Made by a program: the position numbers and the translations under genes. Shown here one piece after another: positions 57,635 through 64,000 of a stretch of DNA of 64,000 nucleotides. Each line of letters opens with the position of its first letter. Positions within the stretch are counted from its first letter, which is position 1. The stretch covers positions 508,989 to 572,988 of the forward strand of contig BDDD01000891.1 of NCBI GenBank assembly GCA_001972305.1, written 5' to 3'. The notes below the pieces were generated by a model. It did no database searches. It was not told the origin of the DNA and saw nothing but the letters and a program-made list of their open reading frames with translations. This DNA is from Cephalotus follicularis (lineage: Eukaryota > Streptophyta > Magnoliopsida > Oxalidales > Cephalotaceae).

Positions 57635-60419
57635 ATCTCCCACTTGGCCCTCCAGCCACAAAGACCTACATCCTAAGCATATCGCACTCTAGCATTTCTC
57701 ATGGCCTTGGTCAGTGGGTATGCTAAGTTCGCTTCCTGCGTGACTCTCTCTATGGTAACATATACTCTCATGATGTCTCCTATATTTCCTCAATAACATC
57801 TCTTTCTAAACGCTACATTCATTTATGATCTCCATGATCAAATGATACTGTTGATGTATATGTTTGGGCGGTAATGAGACCCGGGTTCCATGGTTTGTGC
57901 AAAGCCCCATCGTCGTCCTTATGCTGCACAACTGGACAACAATGGATAGAACCACATAAAGTTCCGCAATGAACTTCCGCTGCCAAACTAGCTACCGAAA
58001 CCGGCATCACAGGTTGCAACATACTTTTATTCTCTGGTGGAGTCTACAGTCCTCGACTACCACAAACTCCTCCCGCTCACACAACACTTCCATTCAGGAC
58101 CAACACATATCCTGAAATGGATTTGTGATCATCCGGATCACAATTGAAACTAGAGTTGAACCAACTCTTACGTCTTAATTCACTATCTTCTCCATGTGTC
58201 AAGAAATAATCCTGAATCTTTCACAGGCATTATGTCCTCTTGACAATGTCCCAATGTCTCTTACAGGGACTGGACTGAAATCGATTAGCGAGACCCTTAG
58301 GCATATCGACATCAGGCCTAGTATAAAGTATGGCATACAAGATGTAGCCTATTGCCGAAGCATAATGTTTCCTATTCATGCGTGTTCTCTCCTCATAAGT
58401 CTTGGAAAACATCCTCTTGGAAAGGTGAATTCCTTGGGTAATTAGCAGTAAGCCATATATGGAATTCTTTCCATACCATTTAAAATCTCTGCTGATGTAC
58501 TAGCTTTGGGAAAGTCCAAGCAATCTACTCGATCTACTCTTTAGACCTTCATTCTCTTAAACGTAGAAAGCCTCTCCCAAATCCTTTACAGAGAAGTTCT
58601 TGCTTAACTATAGTTCAACATACCTACATCATTATCTATGTGTAGTATGTCTTCTACATACAGTGCCAAGGAAGTGATTTCTGGGTTATCCTGTTTCTGG
58701 TAGACATTAGGCTTATCCATATATTTGATAAAATACAGATGGATAATTTAGCTACGGGATGCTTACTTAAGGTCATATAGCTATGGAGCTTGCACCTCTT
58801 GTGCTAATGCTCTTCGGACGTAAACCCCTCAGGTTTGGAACATTTAGATGTCCTTTTAAACATAGCCACTCTTGCAGACCGTCTTGACATCGATTTGCCA
58901 GAGCTCATTCTCACAATGAGCGGCAATAGCAAGCAATATCCGAATGGACTTAAGCATTGCAATTGGTGAGAAAGTTCCCGCTATATATAGACCTCTTGTC
59001 TTAGTGTATAACCTTTTGTGAACAATTGCGCTTAAAAGGTTTTAACCTTTTCCATTAACGCCAATCTTCCTCGTGAAGATTTACTTAGCATATGATAGGG
59101 TTTTAAGCCTTTGAGTGCGTATACCAAGTCCCTCACTTGATAGGCGTACATGGAGTCCTTGTAGGATTTCATGATCTCTTACCATGTCCTGGAATCAGTG
59201 CTTTTCACTGCTTCCTTGTAGCTGACAGGCTCGTCATCTCATTGACGTTAGGTTTGTAAATGCCTTAATGAGAAAACCTTATTTCTCAGGCGCTGTCGAA
59301 AACCTTTGCCTGATATCCTCGCTAGAGGAGTGCCTTGCAGAGACTCTATCTCAGATTGGGATCCTTTCCCAATAATATCTTTAGGGAATAAATCTCTAAT
59401 TCCTTATCGTCCTTTAGGTTTCTACCTGATGAAAACTCTCTCAGTTTCATCTTACTCCCAGGTGTTCCTCTCTAGGAATTTTGTAGTACGCGAAACAAAA
59501 TCATATTTGTTTGCCGTGATGGTAGAAATAATATCCTAAGCACTTCTTAGAATATTCCACAATCCGGCAACGTTTCGATCGTGCCTCTAGCTTAGAAGGT
59601 TTACACCTTCTTATACAAACTGAACAACCTTAACCCTCTTGGTTTAGGCTAGGTTTCCTCAATTTAAATATCTCACTAAATATGGAGGGGACGGATTTCA
59701 AAGGAATCCAGATTAGGATATGCTCTGCCAGCTGCAGTGCATAACCCCATAATAATATTTGAAAGATGTATAAAAGACATAATGGACCTTACCATTATCT
59801 ACTTGTTGTCATAAATCCATGACTCTTTCATAGGATTTTACACATGTGTTTCACCCGAAACAATTATCCAAACCATGATAAAACATCGGTGAAGGAATTG
59901 AAGAAGTGAAAACCTTCATTTTCATTGACCGACATTGGTTCACTACTGTCGGTGTGGACTTAACCTAATATGTCCACAACCCTTTCTCAAAACTTGGAGA
60001 AAAGAGATTTGGTCATCAAGCCAATCACAATTGGCTTACACGTTGGAAAGGACCACATGTCCTGGATGTCCAAAAGTCCATCCTTAACCATTGTGATTAT
60101 CTAGCACCTCTAGGATGACCTAATCCTCAATGCAATTATTATGAAGGGTTTATATCAAATTTCTTTTATTAATTTTTTGTTATTTGTTCCTTGAATTGTT
60201 AATGCAATGTAATGGTAATTGTATAAGACGCATATCTCTTTAGTCCATGTGCCTCTTTCACTAACTAGAACATTGAAATGTTCTTTATATACAGAGATCA
60301 AGTCTATAATACATTTCCATTTACAAAATTTATAATTCATAAACGCCAATTTCATTGGTGTGAAATCTCTTTTCATCACTATGATGCCAGTCCTTAGCTT
60401 TACCAGCTCTCTCAACTGT
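57635..60419 (-). pseudogene. Copia-C pol remnant
   Basis: The polypurine tract CCAAGTGGGAGAT abuts the LTR. Homology to Copia-A runs along the minus strand: RNase H near 57650-58180, RT near 58200-59150 (SKTYEERTRMNRKHYASAI, ILYAILYTRPDVDMPK, and a CAATGAGCGGCAATAGCAAG stretch like the other copies), linker near 59250-59450 and integrase near 59460-60130. Many small deletions and frameshifts leave no frame above about 90 codons. At the position of the shared linker TAG this copy seems to have AAG (about 59414-59412). Confidence 0.85.
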
Positions 60420-61140
60420 CTAGCATCTCTTTTCTACTGCGAAGAGTTATAAATGTTAGTCTCACAACCTGGGTTCTCTACCCGAGTTGAACTTACGTTG
60501 TAAGCTAGATAAAGTATATGGAAGTGCCTTACCACAAGGCATCTCTAGCTATGGACCATAGGAACATATTACAATATCTTCCAATGCCTTAGCTTCCACA
60601 ATGGAAGTAGGCAAACTCCTTATAAAACTTTTAAATCGTTTTTCTAGAATAGAATTCCCTTTACAGTAGCTGCCTCTTCCTTGGGTTTTCACCCTTGGAA
60701 CTTAGATTCACTTGATCTATCTCCCCTTGAGATTATTCAAGTAAGAAATCGAGGCATCATAGATGATCTCAACGTTTCTTGGTCAAAATCTACCTTTACA
60801 ATCCTCGACTGGGTGCCATACAACTCCTTGAGTTGTGTAAGCATGACACACAAGGTCTGTGAGTGCATAACCTGATCATGTGTAATTGTGGCAACATGCC
60901 AGCAATTGATAGGGTACGAGCTCAGTAATCCCCGTCCCATTACTTAGCCCCTATGGCCTTGTGATAGTCGGATACATTGTTCACTAACTCAGGGTTATCT
61001 CAGTCATGACATGAGTGACTCTCATGCTCGTGAGAATATTACGCTAAACGTGTTTCCATTTAGTGAAATACGGATGTTTTAGTTTAGGAGTTCCAAATGT
61101 GTTTGAATTTGTTCGTGCTGTTTGCCAATTTGAGTATTAA
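60420..61140 (-). pseudogene. Copia-C gag and protease remnant
   Basis: Parts of gag are still readable by alignment with Copia-A: the LKELYGTQSR region (60850-60820), a DQVMHSQTLCVM segment, and the TCATGACATGAGTGACTCTC stretch near 61010, which corresponds to Copia-A 5290. The zinc knuckle region near 60570-60610 is degraded. The start codon is not recognisable. Confidence 0.7.
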
Positions 61141-62591
61141 ATCGAGTATGTGAAAACTAGCAACATACAAGAAGAAAGAGAGAGCGAATATTAAAAGATC
61201 ATTCCATTTATGTTATTATCATAATCCTTGGTCTTTTGTAATTATGGCTCCTCCCACTATTCTAATCGTATCCCACACCTCCAATGTGGAATTCGAGAAG
61301 CCTCTTGCCTCCAAGTGGGGATCGGAATCTATCCTGACATATCATGGTCCCAGTTGTAGTTACGCAAACCATAATACCTGATAGTTAGGCTTAAAGCATC
61401 ATATTTGCATTAGGGCCTCTTGTCCAAATGCAAGATCCGAAACAAGTTTCGGCCTCCCGGACCATACAATCTACAGCTGTGGCCATGCCAATAGTATGAC
61501 CCCGGTATAAGTCCGAACCCATAATCCTCAAAGAAATGAACCCGTTTTGATACCCGTCCGTGTATGTGCCATCGGTACCGAAACATGGCTACTTCCTTCA
61601 AGTACTCCCTTAGTACTGAAATTGAATAGAAATGGTCATACAGGGGACCTCAGCTGTAGCTGGTGCCATCCCCAATATGTCCACACCATTCAACAAAAAT
61701 TATGGAAGGCCAATGATGGGGCAGCCTTATGTCCCACCGCTTATGGACTTATTAATTCACAAGTTGGAGGAATTTGGTCTCATCAAATTTTATATATTTA
61801 CCAAAAGCTGTTTTAGATAAATTTAATTATCTTGCAATCCATTTGGATGGCTGAGCATGCTTGATGTGTTTGGATTTGTTTGCAAAAAGAAAACATCCAT
61901 CTCATGCAACCTATTTCCCTCTTAGAAATAAATATCGTCTGACCAGGGACTAAATCTATGAGTGATCACACGAGCCAATGTGATCACTCGATCTCCTATA
62001 TGAACTATTTAAAACTACTTTGTTACAAAATGCACCACGCATACATGGCCTTCACTTGGTCTTGCAAATTCCTTGATCTTCCTTTTCTCGCTCTTTTGCG
62101 ATTCTTCTCTTCTTTGTTTACAAAAATGAAATTACCAAATACATTTAAAAAATAAATAATACAATACAAATGGAGAGAAAAAGAATAACACAAATAAGGA
62201 AATAATGGTGCTCGCAGGCAACCATATTACAGACCAAATAAACCACAAGTTAATAAAGCAAATTAAACCATCCACAAAAGAAATCAAAAGCTAGGTCCAG
62301 TCTCATAGCCAGCCATCATGCATAAGACATTTAAAATCTACATCCACTATAGACTTTAAATGAATACAAGCAATTTCAATTTCCGATGACCAGTCGAAAT
62401 AATTTCACAAGTTCACCGATATTCCAGTAAACCTCCACTAGATTATTTAAAACCTGGTTTCCTGAAAAAATAATATTTTATTTTATAAAAAAACCATGGG
62501 ATGGGAACTAAACTAGAATTTCAAGTACTTTAATTATTCCAAAATATTCACCAAAACCGAAATTAAATTCCAGTTGAAATTTAAATGGATG
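61141..62591 (-). other. Copia-C 5' leader
   Basis: Related to the Copia-A and Copia-B leaders, with CTCCTCCCACTATTCTAAT near 61250 and GTCCACACCATTCAAC near 61679. Non-coding; 62120-62580 is AT-rich and I see nothing more in it. Confidence 0.7.
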
Positions 62592-62603
62592 GCTTTGATA
62601 CCA
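62592..62603 (-). promoter_or_regulatory. Copia-C primer-binding site
   Basis: Minus-strand TGGTATCAAAGC, one base off the initiator Met-tRNA complement, two bases from the LTR start at 62606. Confidence 0.88.
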
Positions 62604-62605
62604 CT

Positions 62606-63833
62606 TGTTGGAAAACCTGGCAAAGGTTCCCGGTCGATTTGGTCCTAGGACGCTAGTGTGTATAATTTTAATTTTTCAAAAACACCAAGACTGGAAGTCA
62701 AGGTTCACAATGACATCTTAGTACCAAATAGAAAAGCCAAGGATCTCCGTTTAATTAACAATCGAGCTAAAAACAAATATAAGGCATGCACATAAAATTA
62801 AATCGAAACCATTCAGTAAACATAAAAGCATAAGGGAAGTAACCATACCAATGTTGGAGGCTCCACCACTTTGCCGCTACACGCTTACAGCAGTCACATC
62901 CCGTCACCGGAACAACAGTTGGATTTCGGCCAGTCCACGTTAGGTCTGATCTTTACACCACAGGACTCCAAATAATCTGCTCTGCCAATTTCTGGCGGAG
63001 ACTGGCCGGGAAGCACCTCGGAAGATGGCGAACAGTGGCGGAGACTCACTAAGTTTGGACTCGGTGAGTCTCGGTCAACTCGCCATTGACCAGCCACGAC
63101 ATATTTGGATGCCTAACACCTGATCTACACACTTATGGCCGAGACTCAGTGAGACTTGGCCCGGAATGCTAAGAACGGTCAGCGGCGAGTCAACTCGCCG
63201 GCGAAAACAGGGTCGCCGTGACATCGCACTGCCACAACCGGCCATTAAAATTCATGATCTACACAACCCAATGCAAGACACCCCGTGACTCGGTCCAGAA
63301 TGCCAAGCCACGACGCACAACGCACTGAGTCGACAGGGTCAACTCAGACGCGCAAAAACCTGATGAAGCAGCGCCAGTATCACCTAGTCTAGGATCAAAA
63401 TAGATGAAGCTAAGGCGGCTCAACCTACCAAGACCACCAGCAACGGAAGGGAAGGCCGACAGTGGGAGTGACGCAAAAATGTCACGGCAAAACAGAGAGA
63501 GAAGAGGAGAAAAACGGGGAGGGAGAAAAGAGGAGAGTACCGTGGATGAAGGTCTGCCTCTTCCCCGTCCTACGACGCCACTGCGCATCCTCTTCTATGC
63601 CCGAAGAACTCACCAGGCCCCAACCCACGCGTAGCATATGATTTCTCCCCTGTTTGGCGTACTGCCCGTGCGCCAAAATGATAGACAAAATTGACTTAAT
63701 TAAAATCAATGCCATGTGTCTCCCTTTTTGTCTCTTTCTTCTTTTATTAAAATTGTTTCTATCTTGTTTTAATTATGTGCCCCGAACATAGTATGTATAA
63801 CCATACTCCCACTGTGGTTCTCTTTAATATATC
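62606..63833 (-). repeat. Copia-C 5' LTR, part before the SIRE-type insertion
   Basis: Starts TGTTGGAAAACC and follows the left LTR to CTCTTTAATATATC (63833), after which the left LTR goes on with AATTGACAATACG but this copy changes to SIRE-type LTR. Confidence 0.92.
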
Positions 63834-64000
63834 TGAATAAACTACAAGGGGGGGGGTGAATTGTAGTTTCTAAAAATTCCAAGGTTTATTTGCAATGATT
63901 AAAAACAATAAGCAAATATAATATGAACAAAATGTAAAGAGATAGAGTTTAGAGATGTGCAAACACTAGTTTTAGAGTGGTTCGGCCAAACTCTTGCCTA
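63834..64000 (-). repeat. Start of a second SIRE-type LTR (SIRE-2)
   Basis: Begins TGAATAAACTACAAGGGGGG with GTGAATTG and reaches GAGTGGTTCGGCCAAACTC at the window edge, the same layout as the SIRE-1 LTR (20451-20670). The rest is outside. It lies inside the Copia-C right LTR. Confidence 0.8.

Larger units (their letters stand above)
55160..64000 (-). mobile_element. Copia-C, Ty1/copia element (right end outside window)
   Basis: Left LTR 55160-57634, internal region to 62605, right LTR from 62606, broken at 63834 by a SIRE-type LTR. Primer site and polypurine tract are in place. The coding part is the most decayed of the copia elements here. It entered LTR-E at 55159; the left flank is TGCAC and its partner is outside the window. 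Confidence 0.9.

Overview
This window looks like plant heterochromatin, probably from an angiosperm with a large, repeat-rich genome. I found no host gene. Almost every base belongs to a transposable element, and most of these sit inside one another. The plant call rests on Ty1/copia elements primed by initiator Met-tRNA, a Sirevirus (SIRE-type copia) with an env-like gene, and En/Spm-type CACTA transposons with a TNP2 gene and a Transposase_24/PTTA-like gene. The species cannot be named from the sequence.

Layout. 1-9123 is Copia-A (minus strand, 2.3-kb LTRs, left LTR cut by the window edge). It sits in a Copia-B-type LTR whose remainder is 9124-10640. That LTR interrupts SIRE-1 (10641-21688, minus strand), whose env-like gene also carries a 2.4-kb solo LTR (Gyp-1, 11034-13453, TSD TAGAC) and whose integrase-RT junction carries another solo LTR (LTR-X, about 16290-17614). 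SIRE-1 lies against an old plus-strand LTR, LTR-E (21689-22168), which resumes at 54703-55159. LTR-E is split by CACTA-1 (22169-54699, TSD CGT). Inside CACTA-1 lie CACTA-2 (22821-37551 including its insert, TSD CAA), which holds Copia-B (23111-37503, TSD TTTCA), which holds a solo D-type LTR (26402-30772, TSD GTTTG), which holds a solo C-type LTR (28274-30394, decayed TSD). CACTA-1 also holds Copia-D (38372-48930, plus strand, TSD TGGGG), which holds a 3-kb solo LTR (Gyp-2, 42595-45673, TSD TTGTG). The right side is Copia-C (55160 to beyond the window, minus strand), whose right LTR is interrupted by a second SIRE-type LTR from 63834.

How the genes work together. CACTA-1 has the two genes of an autonomous En/Spm-type element: a TNP2-type transposase (38040-38371 plus 48934-52390) and a multi-exon Transposase_24-type gene (about 52541-54180), between terminal arrays of a GCGAGGGC-type motif. 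Both genes are broken. The copia elements carry gag-protease-integrase-RT-RNase H with stops and frameshifts. Copia-A is the youngest measured here (about 40 mismatches by eye over 1350 bp of LTR).

The most unusual signal is a degenerate 10-bp palindrome, GCGTYRACGC, clustered in the LTRs or untranslated regions of several otherwise different retroelements. All four central dinucleotides (CA, TG, CG, TA) occur. A second signal is an in-frame TAG at the same place in the integrase-RT linker of Copia-A, Copia-B and Copia-D.
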